Positions 44,517 through 53,039 of a DNA stretch of 64,000 nt are shown piece after piece. Numbering within the stretch: the stretch's first letter is position 1; each line of letters starts with the position of its first letter. A program made the position numbers and the translations under genes. Source of the stretch: Spirochaetota bacterium (lineage in GTDB: Bacteria > Spirochaetota > Spirochaetia > Treponematales > Treponemataceae); contig JAEXRH010000012.1 in assembly GCA_023438065.1 (NCBI GenBank), forward strand, positions 806,001 to 870,000, written 5' to 3'. The notes beneath the pieces are model-generated. The model saw only the letters and a list, made by a program, of their open reading frames with translations, ran no database searches and had not been told where the DNA came from.

Positions 44517-44537
44517 TTTTCGACATGACAAGCACAA
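44509..44537 (-). promoter_or_regulatory. Promoter of the MFS-HEAT gene, near-leaderless
   Basis: TTGTGC (inside the pepF coding start), 17-base spacer, TACAAT on the minus strand; 8 bases to the ATG. Confidence 0.6.
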
Positions 44538-46354
44538 CCATTCCGAAGCGGTCCGAGGTCGCCGAACGCGACCGATGGAACCTCGATTCCCTTTTTTCGG
44601 GCGACGGCGCGTGGAACGACGCGCTCGCGCGCTTCTCGTCGATGAAGGACGCGGTCAACGCCTTCCGCGAGGCGATTCTCGCGGGCGATACCCTCGACGC
44701 GGAAACCTTCGCGCGCTTCCTCGACGCGTACGCCGAGGCGGGCGAGCTCGGAGAGCGCGTCGGCCACTACGCATTCCTCATGAAGTCGACCGACGAGGGC
44801 GACGGGACGAATCTCGACCGCGTCGGCAGGTACATGATGGCGGCGAGCGCCTTCGCCGCCGAGACGAGCTGGGCCGAAAGCGCCATCCAGGCGATCCCGG
44901 ACGACAAGATCCGCGGGTGGATCGCGCCCGGCTCCGCGACCGGCGCCCGTTTCGCGCCTTTCCGCGTATGGGTCGAGAAGTTCCTCAGGCTCAAGCCCCA
45001 TACCCTCTCCGAGAAGGAAGAGCGGATTCTCGCGCTCCAGATGGAAGCGAGCCAGGCGCCCAAGGCCGCGTTCTCCGTCCTCACGAACGTCGATCTCGAT
45101 TTCGGCTCGGTGAAAACGTCCGAGGGCGAGCAACCCTTGAGCCAGACGACCTTCTCGAAATTCCTCGAGAGCCCCGACCGCGCCGTGCGCGAGGAGGCCT
45201 ACCGGAAATTCTACGCGGGGTTCGACGCGCACAAGAACACGATCGCCACGCTCTACGCGGGGAACGTCAACCGTGACGTCGCCGACGCGCGGATCAGGGG
45301 CTATTCCTCCGCCCGCGCGATGGCCCTCTTCCCCGACCGCGTCGATGAGTCGGTCTACGACAACCTCGTCTCGACCGTCCGCGCGAACCTCGCGCCCCTC
45401 CATCGGTACTACGCCCTGCGAAAGCGCGTCCTCGGGCTCGACAGGCTCCGCCACTGGGACGTGTACGTGCCGCTCGCCGGCGAGACGAAGAGAGTCACCC
45501 CCTACGACGAGGCGGTCTCGCTCATCGGCGAGGCGCTTTCCCCGCTCGGCGAGGAGTACGTGTCGACGCTCACGAACGGGCTCCGCTCCGGCTGGGTCGA
45601 CAAATACGAGAACAAGGGGAAGCGCTCGGGCGCGTTCTCATCGGGAGGCTATACCGGCCTTCCCTACATCCTCATGAATTACAAGGAGGAGGTGCTCCGC
45701 GACGTCTTCACCCTCGCGCACGAGGGCGGACACTCGATGCACAGCCACTACTCCGCGCGGAACAACCCCTTCCTCTCGTACGACTACACGATCTTCGAGG
45801 CCGAGGTCGCGTCGACCTTCAACGAGGACCTCGTGTTCCGCCACCTCATGAAGGGGACATCAGACCCCGCGACGCGGTCTTTCCTCCTCTCGAGCCGCGC
45901 GAGCGACATCCTCGCGACCCTCTACCGGCAGACGATGTTCGCCGAGTACGAGAAGATAACCCACGAGCTCGTCGAGTCGGGGACGCCCCTCACCTTGGAC
46001 CTCCTCCGCGCCGAGTACCGGAAACTCCTCGAGACCTACTTCGGGGCCGACATGGCGCTCGAGGAGGTGAGCGATCTCGAGGGTTTGCGCATCCCGCACT
46101 TTTACAACGCCTTCTACGTGTACAAGTACGCGACCGGGGTCTCCGCCTCGCTCGCGCTCGCCGAGCGCGTGTGCTCGGGCGGGAAAAAGGAACGCGACGA
46201 CTACTTCGCCTTCCTCAAGTCGGGCGGCTCGCGCTATCCCGTCGACGCCCTTCGCGTCGCCGGGGTGGACATGGCAAGCCCTGAGCCGGTCGAGGCCGCG
46301 TGCCGCGCCTTCGCCTCGCTCGTCGACGAACTCGAACGCTCGCTCGCGAAGTAA
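44525..46354 (+). CDS. pepF: Oligoendopeptidase F (M3 family)
   Basis: The 609-residue M3B peptidase has zinc site LAHEGGHSMH (HExxH) and the downstream Glu in TIFEAEVASTFNE. The N-terminal RSEVAERDRWNLDSLF matches the PepF start, which supports the ATG at 44525. The frame is open far upstream but only as antisense of the MFS gene. It degrades short oligopeptides in the cytosol. There is no Shine-Dalgarno. Confidence 0.95.
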   Translation: MTSTTIPKRSEVAERDRWNLDSLFSGDGAWNDALARFSSMKDAVNAFREAILAGDTLDAETFARFLDAYAEAGELGERVGHYAFLMKSTDEGDGTNLDRVGRYMMAASAFAAETSWAESAIQAIPDDKIRGWIAPGSATGARFAPFRVWVEKFLRLKPHTLSEKEERILALQMEASQAPKAAFSVLTNVDLDFGSVKTSEGEQPLSQTTFSKFLESPDRAVREEAYRKFYAGFDAHKNTIATLYAGNVNRDVADARIRGYSSARAMALFPDRVDESVYDNLVSTVRANLAPLHRYYALRKRVLGLDRLRHWDVYVPLAGETKRVTPYDEAVSLIGEALSPLGEEYVSTLTNGLRSGWVDKYENKGKRSGAFSSGGYTGLPYILMNYKEEVLRDVFTLAHEGGHSMHSHYSARNNPFLSYDYTIFEAEVASTFNEDLVFRHLMKGTSDPATRSFLLSSRASDILATLYRQTMFAEYEKITHELVESGTPLTLDLLRAEYRKLLETYFGADMALEEVSDLEGLRIPHFYNAFYVYKYATGVSASLALAERVCSGGKKERDDYFAFLKSGGSRYPVDALRVAGVDMASPEPVEAACRAFASLVDELERSLAK

Positions 46355-46360
46355 CCGGAC

Positions 46361-46396
46361 AAAAAAAAGCCGGGGCCCCGTGACCGGACCCCGGCT
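46361..46396 (-). terminator. Terminator of the FGE-like gene
   Basis: A stem AGCCGGGG/CCCCGGCT followed by eight T on the minus strand. On the plus strand it ends pepF without a T-run. Confidence 0.85.
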
Positions 46397-46436
46397 CTCC
46401 ATGCGTCATAAAACGTTACTCAGTCGCGCGGGCGCG

Positions 46437-47396
46437 TTACCAGCCCGATCGCGCGACCCGGAAGCCCTGACCGCGCTCCACGGCGTCGGGCAGGGTTCCG
46501 AACCGGCCCCCTATCTGAAGCCGATACGCGTTGCTCGACCAGCTGCCGCCCCGGACGACGCGCTTCGCGTAGGCAATCTCGTCTTCGCCCGAGGGAGAGA
46601 ACCGGTCGAAGCACCATTCCCACACGCTGCCGCTCATATCGTATATCCCGAGCCGATTCGAGGCCTTGGTCCTTACCGGCTCGGGCCCGTCGCGGAGGAA
46701 AACCGCGTATCCCGACGCCAGCGATCCGTCGAAATAGAGCGCGGCGCTCCCGCTCGGGCTTCCGCCGCGGGTCCAGGTCTCACCGTCGATGTACCGCGCG
46801 GCGAGCTCCCATTCCATCGAAGAGGGAAGCCTGAAGCCGCGGGAATCTTTCCGGATATACGGCTCGTCGGAAAGGGACGCGAGTTCGAGCGCCGAACGCA
46901 CGGGAACGGCAAGGCCTTCGTCGGCGTAGTACACCGGATCGAGCGAGAGGACTTCGGAAAGCGCGTTGCACCACACGACCGCGTTTCGCCAGCTGACCTT
47001 CTCGACGGGAAAACGCGGGTTCGAGGCGGCCGCGGGCCGGTCGAACGAGTATCCCGTTCCGGCGGAGAGGGCGACCACGCGATCCCAGAGTCCGACGGTA
47101 ACCTCGGTCTCGGCGAGCATGAAGGGATCCGTCACGACGGTTCCGCCGGGAACGTCGGTGCATTCCGACGGGGAGACGCCCGAGGGCACCTTTTTCAGGA
47201 CGAAACGTATCGCGCGGCCCCTTCCGTTCACGCCCGGAACGGTAACCGTTTCGGAACCGATGCCCGGATACGATTTTTGGTGAACCTGAAGGAACGGGAC
47301 GAACTCGGGGAAAACTATGCAAAACGTGAAAACCGCGAGGAGGAAAAGGGGAATCGCGACCGGCACGATCGAGCGAAGCGGAATTTTTTTGTTCAT
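46437..47396 (-). CDS. Formylglycine-generating-enzyme-like (SUMF1 fold) protein, membrane-anchored
   Basis: This 319-residue protein has an N-terminal membrane anchor (residues 10-30) and a SUMF1-type domain: FMLAETEVTVGLWDRV, FPVEKVSWRNAVVWCNALSE, FRLPSSMEWELAARYI, NRLGIYDMSGSVWEWCFDRF and RVVRGGSW. Its GGSWSSNAYRL segment lacks the two cysteines of true formylglycine-generating enzymes, so it is probably a binding or structural member. The second ATG (47396) is chosen because AGGAG lies only 3 bases from the first. It is divergent from the patatin gene. Confidence 0.82.
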   Translation of the reverse strand: MNKKIPLRSIVPVAIPLFLLAVFTFCIVFPEFVPFLQVHQKSYPGIGSETVTVPGVNGRGRAIRFVLKKVPSGVSPSECTDVPGGTVVTDPFMLAETEVTVGLWDRVVALSAGTGYSFDRPAAASNPRFPVEKVSWRNAVVWCNALSEVLSLDPVYYADEGLAVPVRSALELASLSDEPYIRKDSRGFRLPSSMEWELAARYIDGETWTRGGSPSGSAALYFDGSLASGYAVFLRDGPEPVRTKASNRLGIYDMSGSVWEWCFDRFSPSGEDEIAYAKRVVRGGSWSSNAYRLQIGGRFGTLPDAVERGQGFRVARSGW

Positions 47397-47417
47397 CATC
47401 GACTCCTGTATTACATC

Positions 47418-47446
47418 AGCATAGCATCTTGCCCGGGAAAAAACAA
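47418..47446 (-). promoter_or_regulatory. Promoter of the FGE-like gene
   Basis: TTGTTT, 17-base spacer, TATGCT on the minus strand, with AGGAG in the leader. Confidence 0.6.
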
Positions 47447-47514
47447 AGGAGGGCGACGCCGGAAACCGGGAAGCCGATAGCGGTAATCGGCAATTTCCGT
47501 TATGATAAAAAGCA

Positions 47515-49422
47515 ATGAAGCCTCAATTATCTATCATTTTGCTCGCGTCCGCGCTTTTGCTCTTTCCGTGCGCCGTCCCGTTGTCGGCCGACACGAAAGA
47601 CGATCTTCTCATCCGCACGGTACCGATCTTTCCCGGAGAGAAAGCCTTCAAGGCGCGCATCGAGGCTGCTTCAGGAGACGACAGGCCTTTGGGCGTGCTT
47701 CTTTCAGGCGGATCGGCCCGCGCGTACGCGCACATCGGCGTACTCAAGCGGCTCGAGGAAGCGGACGTCAAGCCGGACTTCATCGTCGCGAATTCCATGG
47801 GAGGGATCGTCGCCCTCCTTTACGCCTCGGGAATGGCTCCCGACGATATCGAGAAGATCATCGCGACGACGCCGATGTCCGAACTCTTCAGCCCGAAGCT
47901 CCCCGTGGGCGGCGGGATCATGAATCCCTATCGCTTCATGGACATCCTCTACGACCTTTTCGGGGACGTCCGCATCGAGGATTTTCCTGTTCCGGTGCTC
48001 ATCGTCTGTAACGACCTCAAGACCAAGCGCCAGGTATGGATCACAGAGGGGAGCCTTTCCGAGGTGATGCGCGCGGAGTTCTCGATGCCGGTGTATTTCG
48101 ACCCCGTCCCCATGGGAGAGTTCATGCTCGTCGACGGGGGAACGACGAACCTCGTGCCCGTGGACGTGGTCGCGAGCTTCACCGACCGGATGATCGTCGC
48201 GACGACCTTTTACAAAAACGACCGGATGAACTACCGGAATACCCTATCGATCCTCAACCTGAATTTCTCCATCGGGAAGGAACTCGCCGCGATCGAGATG
48301 ATCCGCGACTACGACCCCCCGCTCATCCGATGCGACGTCGAGGACGTGTCCTTCATGGATTACGCGCGAATCTCGGAACTCGTCGCGCGCGGCTACCGCT
48401 CCTGCGATCGCGAGATCGATTCGATCGTGAAACGAGTCGGGCTCAATCCGCGACCGGATCCCGAGAACCGGGCGGAGCTCTCCGAACGGCGCGTGGCCAT
48501 GCAACGGCGCATCATGCTCGGCGAGCCGTTCATGAGGCGAGACGGGCGAGCCTTCGCGCGGCTCGCGATCGCCTTTCCCGCGTCCTACGGCTCGAACCGC
48601 CATTTTATCGACGACCCCTACGCCGCCTTGTACGCGGTCGCCGAGACCGGCCCGTTCAGCCTTTCCTGCGGACCCTCCTCGAGTCTTCTCGAACTCGAGC
48701 CGGCGGGCTCGGCGGAACTCAAGCTCGGGCCGTTCGGGCCGTTATCACTCGATTCCTACGGACGGTATGCCGCGGATTACCGGTACGGTCAAGCGACCGC
48801 GCGCGCCCTTTTCTGGCTCCCCTTTCCCGTCGCCTGGATGCCCTTCGTCGAGGGAGAGGCGATCACCGGGGATACCAACGCGATCGAGGACTCGTACGCC
48901 CGCGGGGGGCTGAAGCTCTTCGTCGCCGGGCGAAGGCTTCTTCGGCCGGAGCTCGTCGCCTACGCCTTCACGCGGCGTGACGACATCTCCGGGATTGGCG
49001 GCGAGGCCTCGCTCGCGATCGCGCCCTGCTATCCCTTCGAGCTTCGCGGGAGGGCGATCGGCCGCTACGGGCTTTCGGGCCCCGATACTTTCGACGTTTT
49101 CCACAACGACGGCTATCGCGGCATCATGCCGGAACGCACGTCCATTCCCCACGCGATCGTGAACGGCGAGCTTGCCGTCAACATGGACAGGCTTTCCTTC
49201 GCGTTCGCCGAGACCATCCTCCTCACCAGGGTCGACCTCGCGGCCTACGTCGACCACGTCGAAAGCGATTCGCGCGCGACGGCCGCGGGGATTTCCCTGA
49301 CGACGACCGCGGCGCTCATCGGCCTCGCGCCCCTGAGCCTCACCGCGTTCGGGGGGTGGGATTTCGCCGGGGAAGCGCCCTTCCTCACCTTCAAGGTCGG
49401 CTCGCTGTTCGGGGATCGCTAG
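47515..49422 (+). CDS. Patatin-like phospholipase with C-terminal outer-membrane barrel
   Basis: This 635-residue protein has a signal peptide (residues 1-24) and a patatin domain at about 58-260. Its oxyanion segment is LLSGGSARAYAHIGVLKRL, the nucleophile motif is ANSMGG (first Gly of GxSxG replaced by Ala), and the dyad Asp is in LVDGGTTN. Residues about 340-635 alternate in beta strands and end in TFKVGSLFGDR, as in type Vd PlpD-like autotransporters. The passenger may be exposed or secreted. There is no Shine-Dalgarno; TATGAT ends 8 bases before the ATG, without a good -35. Confidence 0.85.
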   Translation: MKPQLSIILLASALLLFPCAVPLSADTKDDLLIRTVPIFPGEKAFKARIEAASGDDRPLGVLLSGGSARAYAHIGVLKRLEEADVKPDFIVANSMGGIVALLYASGMAPDDIEKIIATTPMSELFSPKLPVGGGIMNPYRFMDILYDLFGDVRIEDFPVPVLIVCNDLKTKRQVWITEGSLSEVMRAEFSMPVYFDPVPMGEFMLVDGGTTNLVPVDVVASFTDRMIVATTFYKNDRMNYRNTLSILNLNFSIGKELAAIEMIRDYDPPLIRCDVEDVSFMDYARISELVARGYRSCDREIDSIVKRVGLNPRPDPENRAELSERRVAMQRRIMLGEPFMRRDGRAFARLAIAFPASYGSNRHFIDDPYAALYAVAETGPFSLSCGPSSSLLELEPAGSAELKLGPFGPLSLDSYGRYAADYRYGQATARALFWLPFPVAWMPFVEGEAITGDTNAIEDSYARGGLKLFVAGRRLLRPELVAYAFTRRDDISGIGGEASLAIAPCYPFELRGRAIGRYGLSGPDTFDVFHNDGYRGIMPERTSIPHAIVNGELAVNMDRLSFAFAETILLTRVDLAAYVDHVESDSRATAAGISLTTTAALIGLAPLSLTAFGGWDFAGEAPFLTFKVGSLFGDR

Positions 49423-49447
49423 GACGCGGGGCTTCTGACCCGGCGCC

Positions 49448-50299
49448 TCAGTGAATCGTTACCTCGCCCGAAAGCCTGAGGCCCGCGCAGGGCTTGAAAT
49501 AATCGTTATCGAAGCCCTTATCCGTCAAGGCCCCGAAAAAGTAGACCTCCGGGGTAAGGGACACGAGGAAGTCGAAACGCTCGGTCGCGAGCGCGCGCAC
49601 GCCGAGCGGCGCCGAGAACACAAATCCCTTGAGACTGTCGCCCTCGATTTTCTCCCCGTCGGAGAGGAGGGGATTGCGGAATTCCCATCCCATCATGAAC
49701 GCGCCAAGACCTATGCCGACATAGGGAGAAAGGGAACCGCCCGCGGAAAACGGGAAATAGCGAAGTTCGCACCCCGCCTTGAGGAAGAGAAGCGAACCGT
49801 CGATGGACTCATCGAGATCGCTTCCCGCCGCCGGCTCTATCGTCTTTAGCCCGCCGAAGAACATCACCGCCGTCGTTTCTTCCGCGACGCCGACAAGCAC
49901 GTCGACATCGAGATCGCGACCCATATCGCCCGAGAGCGCGAGAGACCTGCCTCCGCGAAAGCCCCACGAGAACGAGCCTGAATCGAAGGCGGAAGCGCCG
50001 GCAGACGGCTCAGGCGGCGCGTTGTCCCGCCCGATATCATCCCCGCGCGAGCGTCCGTCGCCAAATACGTCGTCTTCGTCAGGAACACGCCTTTCCGGAA
50101 CCTCGCGGCTCCCCCGATGGCGGTCCTTGCTCTTGTCCATCGCGTCGCTCAGGCTGCCCCGTCGCGCGGGAGGCTCCGTCGTGCAAGACGAAAGGATGAC
50201 CGTAACGGCGAGGAACGCCGCGGCAGCGACCGATAGGCGCGAAAGAGGCCGTCCTTCCGCGTTCACGCGCCGAGATATCTTCAGGTATTGCTCGATCAT
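49448..50299 (-). CDS. Outer-membrane-type lipoprotein with beta-barrel-like C-terminus
   Basis: This 283-residue protein starts at MIEQYLK (50299) after AAGGAG; the longer frame is unsupported. Lipobox VILSSC is near residue 39. A charged low-complexity stretch (about 45-100) follows, then alternating strands typical of small outer-membrane barrels (YVGIGLGAFMMGWEF, FVFSAPLGVRALATERFDFLVSLTPEVYFF, ending GLRLSGEVTIH). The function is unknown. It is convergent with the patatin-barrel gene. Confidence 0.68.
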   Translation of the reverse strand: MIEQYLKISRRVNAEGRPLSRLSVAAAAFLAVTVILSSCTTEPPARRGSLSDAMDKSKDRHRGSREVPERRVPDEDDVFGDGRSRGDDIGRDNAPPEPSAGASAFDSGSFSWGFRGGRSLALSGDMGRDLDVDVLVGVAEETTAVMFFGGLKTIEPAAGSDLDESIDGSLLFLKAGCELRYFPFSAGGSLSPYVGIGLGAFMMGWEFRNPLLSDGEKIEGDSLKGFVFSAPLGVRALATERFDFLVSLTPEVYFFGALTDKGFDNDYFKPCAGLRLSGEVTIH

Positions 50300-50453
50300 C
50301 GGGGTAACTCCTTCGTCGGCAGGGGATTGCACGTCCCAAGACCGTCCGGACCCGAGGTCTGCGGACGTCAATAAGGATAACAACGGCGAAGGACGAACGG
50401 TAACGCGATTGTCCTTACGGCCAAAACGCCGTTCCCGGACGAATAATCGACGC

Positions 50454-52175
50454 ATGGAAACCGATACATCCGGAATCACGACCGATCGCGACGGGATTTG
50501 CGCCGATCCCGTCGGCGAGGAAGCCCGCGCGCGGTTCGGGATACCGTACCTCTATCCCTGGCAGCGGCTCGTCATCGCGAACGTTCTCGACGCGGTCGCC
50601 GCGGCCGGGAAAGCGCGCGCGAAAGAGCGGAAGAACGAACAAGGCGATATCGAGGACGACGAAAGCGACGAGGACGGGGCCGATCGCGGGAGGCAGATCG
50701 TCATCCTCCCCACGGGAGCGGGTAAATCCCTGTGCTTCCAGGTTCCCGCGCTTTTTTTCTCCGCGCCCACGCTCGTCGTATTCCCCCTCGTCGCCTTGAT
50801 GGCCGATCAGGCACGCCGGCTCAAGGAACGCGATATCGAGCCGGCCGTCTTCCGCGGCGGTCAGGGCGTCGAGGAGCGAAACCGCGCGTACGCGCGACTC
50901 GAGGGAAGCGACGGGAAGCCCGCGGCGAAGGTCGTCATCGCGACCCCCGAGATCCTCGCCTCCGGGGAGATTCTCGAGCGCCTTTCCCGGCGCGGAATCG
51001 CCCACCTCGCGATCGACGAAGCCCATTGCGTCTCGGAATGGGGCGACACCTTCCGTCCCGCCTATCTCACCCTTCCGCGGGTCATCGAACGGCTCAAACC
51101 GCTCGCGGTCACCGCCTTCACCGCGACCGCCTCCCCGGCTGTCCTTTCGCGCACGGCGGAAGCCCTGTTCGGCGAGCAGGTTCGGGTCGTCAGGGGCGAG
51201 TCGGACCGGCCGAACATCTCGTATACCGTTCGACTCTGCCGGGCGAAGGATCCGGCGCTCGTCCGCGAGGCCGCGCGAAGGAAGCGGCCCCTCGTGGTGT
51301 TTTGCGCGACCCGGGGAGGAACCGAGAGAACGGCGAATCTCCTCCGCGATACCTTCGACGACGAAGCGATACGCTTCTACCACGCGGGTCTCTCGCGCGA
51401 GGAAAAAACCGCCGTTGAGGCCTGGTTTCACGGCCACGCGAACGCGATCCTCACGGCAACTTGCGCGTGGGGGCTCGGGATCGACAAGAAGAACGTGAGA
51501 ACCGTCATCCATAAGGATCCGCCGCCAAGCGTCGAGGCGTACGTGCAGGAAGCGGGACGCGCGGGGCGTGACGGGGAACCCGCGGAGGCCGTGCTGCTCT
51601 GGGGGCCGAAGGACCGAAAGCGGTTTCAGGCGCTCGCGGGAACGCAAGGAGCGCGCGCGGCGGGAATGGTCCGGTTCGCGGAAGGCTCGGGGTGCAGGAG
51701 GGAATCGCTTCTCGAGACCCTGGGGGACTATCGCGCGGGGGCCGACGCGCCCGAGGGCGAGCGCATCGCCTGCTCGGGCTGCGACCGCTGCGCGGGAGAG
51801 GCGGACGACGAGTGTCGTGACGGCGCGCTCGTCCTCGAATACGTCAGAAGGAATGCCCGCTCGTTCTCGCGCGAGACGATCGCCGACCGGCTGACGACGC
51901 AGGGTAACCGCGAGGCGCGGGACGCGGGAGAGTACCCGGCATGGAAAAGAGCCGACTTTATCGGGATTATCGGGGAACTCGAAAAGGAGGGATTGGTTCG
52001 CGCGCGGGAGAGGTGGCCCTGGCGAGGCACGATGACGGTCACTCGACCGTCTCTTCGTCCCCGAAGGCCTCATCCTTCGCGCGCTTCCCGCCTTTTTTCC
52101 GCGCGGGCTTCGCGGGTTTCGCCTCATTCTCCCCCTCGCCTTCCTGAGCCTCGGGAGCAGGATTCGCCGGCTTGA
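50454..52175 (+). CDS. recQ: RecQ-type ATP-dependent DNA helicase
   Basis: This is a 573-residue reading. Motif I is LPTGAGKS at residues 85-92, DExH is IDEAHC followed by VSEWGD, with TAFTATA, YHAGLSREEK, ATCAWGLGIDKKNVR, QEAGRAGRDG, zinc cysteines (CSGCDRC) and a winged-helix-like end near residue 525. An acidic insert of about 30 residues (55-80, NEQGDIEDDESDEDGAD) separates motif 0 from motif I. The last 48 or so residues (from 52030) are arginine/proline-rich and antisense to a small gene, so the true end may be near 52030. It repairs stalled or broken DNA. Confidence 0.88.
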   Translation: METDTSGITTDRDGICADPVGEEARARFGIPYLYPWQRLVIANVLDAVAAAGKARAKERKNEQGDIEDDESDEDGADRGRQIVILPTGAGKSLCFQVPALFFSAPTLVVFPLVALMADQARRLKERDIEPAVFRGGQGVEERNRAYARLEGSDGKPAAKVVIATPEILASGEILERLSRRGIAHLAIDEAHCVSEWGDTFRPAYLTLPRVIERLKPLAVTAFTATASPAVLSRTAEALFGEQVRVVRGESDRPNISYTVRLCRAKDPALVREAARRKRPLVVFCATRGGTERTANLLRDTFDDEAIRFYHAGLSREEKTAVEAWFHGHANAILTATCAWGLGIDKKNVRTVIHKDPPPSVEAYVQEAGRAGRDGEPAEAVLLWGPKDRKRFQALAGTQGARAAGMVRFAEGSGCRRESLLETLGDYRAGADAPEGERIACSGCDRCAGEADDECRDGALVLEYVRRNARSFSRETIADRLTTQGNREARDAGEYPAWKRADFIGIIGELEKEGLVRARERWPWRGTMTVTRPSLRPRRPHPSRASRLFSARASRVSPHSPPRLPEPREQDSPA

Positions 52176-52326
52176 CGCGTTTCGGTTTCGGCTGGGGGAC
52201 GCGCTTTCGGTAGTACACCACGTAGAACACGATGTTCACGTATATGGCGAGAACGACCGTCACGCCGATAACCGCGGGATGGGTGAGAACCGATGATAGG
52301 AGCGTGAAAAGCTGCTGGATTGTCAT
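52039..52326 (-). CDS. Small membrane protein with lysine/proline-rich tail
   Basis: This 95-residue protein starts at MTIQQLF (52326) with GGAGGG upstream. One membrane segment (about residues 18-38, VIGVTVVLAIYVNIVFYVVYY) is followed by a basic tail (RKRVPQPKPKRVKPANPAPE...KKGGKRAKDEAFGDEETVE). The family is unknown. It overlaps the 3' end of the recQ frame by about 137 bases on the opposite strand. Confidence 0.65.
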   Translation of the reverse strand: MTIQQLFTLLSSVLTHPAVIGVTVVLAIYVNIVFYVVYYRKRVPQPKPKRVKPANPAPEAQEGEGENEAKPAKPARKKGGKRAKDEAFGDEETVE

Positions 52327-52361
52327 GCTACCCTCCAGTATCGGCACGAGAGCGCCACCGC

Positions 52362-52391
52362 TTGACCGTCCCTTCGCTCCGCCGGTAGTAT
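52362..52391 (+). promoter_or_regulatory. Promoter of hisH-hisF, leaderless
   Basis: TTGACC, 18-base spacer, TAGTAT; 6 bases to the hisH ATG. Confidence 0.7.
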
Positions 52392-52397
52392 TGATCC

Positions 52398-53039
52398 ATG
52401 ATTGGAATCGTCGATTACAACGCAGGAAACATCAGGAGCGTCGAACGCGCGCTCGTCTCGCTCGGCGCCGATTACCGGATCTCGAAGGATCCCCGGGACC
52501 TCAAGACCGCGGACAGGATCGTCTTCCCCGGGGTCGGCGAGGCCGCGTTCGCGATGCGCGAGCTCCATAAAACCGGCTTCGACTCCTTCCTCGCGGACTC
52601 CTTCGCGCAAGGGAAGCCGATCCTCGGCATCTGCCTCGGAAGCCAGGTGATCTTCGACCATTCCGAGGAAAGCGACACGCCCTGCCTCGGCCTCGTCCCG
52701 GGCACGGTCAGGAAATTCCCCGCCGACTTCCCCGGGCGCGGGCTCAAGGTCCCGCACATGGGATGGAACGACGTCCATGCCCGAAACGGCGGATCGGACT
52801 TGCTCAAGGGCATCCCCGACGGCGCGGATTTCTATTTCGTCCACTCCTATTACGTCGATCCCGTCGACGGGTCGATCGTCACCGCGACCGCCGATTACGG
52901 CTTTCCCGTTCCCTGCGGCGTGAGGGTCCGCAATCTCGAGGCCTTCCAGTTCCATCCCGAGAAGTCGGGCGCGAACGGCCTTCGCATCCTCGCGAACTTC
53001 TGCGGCGTTTCGGGCGCGAAGGGAGGCGCATCATGCTGA
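52398..53039 (+). CDS. hisH: Imidazole glycerol phosphate synthase, glutaminase subunit
   Basis: The 213-residue class I glutamine amidotransferase has nucleophile Cys79 in LGICLGSQ, and FQFHPEKSG supplying His and Glu. PHMGWNDV is the HisH substrate-channel segment. It delivers ammonia to HisF. The 7-base overlap with hisF couples the two. No other his genes are in the window; similar pairs serve amidine-sugar synthesis in some bacteria. Confidence 0.93.
   Translation: MIGIVDYNAGNIRSVERALVSLGADYRISKDPRDLKTADRIVFPGVGEAAFAMRELHKTGFDSFLADSFAQGKPILGICLGSQVIFDHSEESDTPCLGLVPGTVRKFPADFPGRGLKVPHMGWNDVHARNGGSDLLKGIPDGADFYFVHSYYVDPVDGSIVTATADYGFPVPCGVRVRNLEAFQFHPEKSGANGLRILANFCGVSGAKGGASC

Noticed and set aside
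42599..44524. A 1,251-codon open frame on the plus strand running into pepF
   Set aside because: The first 642 codons are antisense to the MFS-HEAT gene and highly charged low-complexity sequence; only the part from 44525 matches PepF.
46437..47396. Functional sulfatase-activating enzyme
   Set aside because: Both active-site cysteines are missing and no sulfatase gene is present.
49779..50453. Long N-terminal extension of the recQ frame
   Set aside because: It is antisense to the lipoprotein gene and has no helicase similarity; the conserved part begins after 50454.
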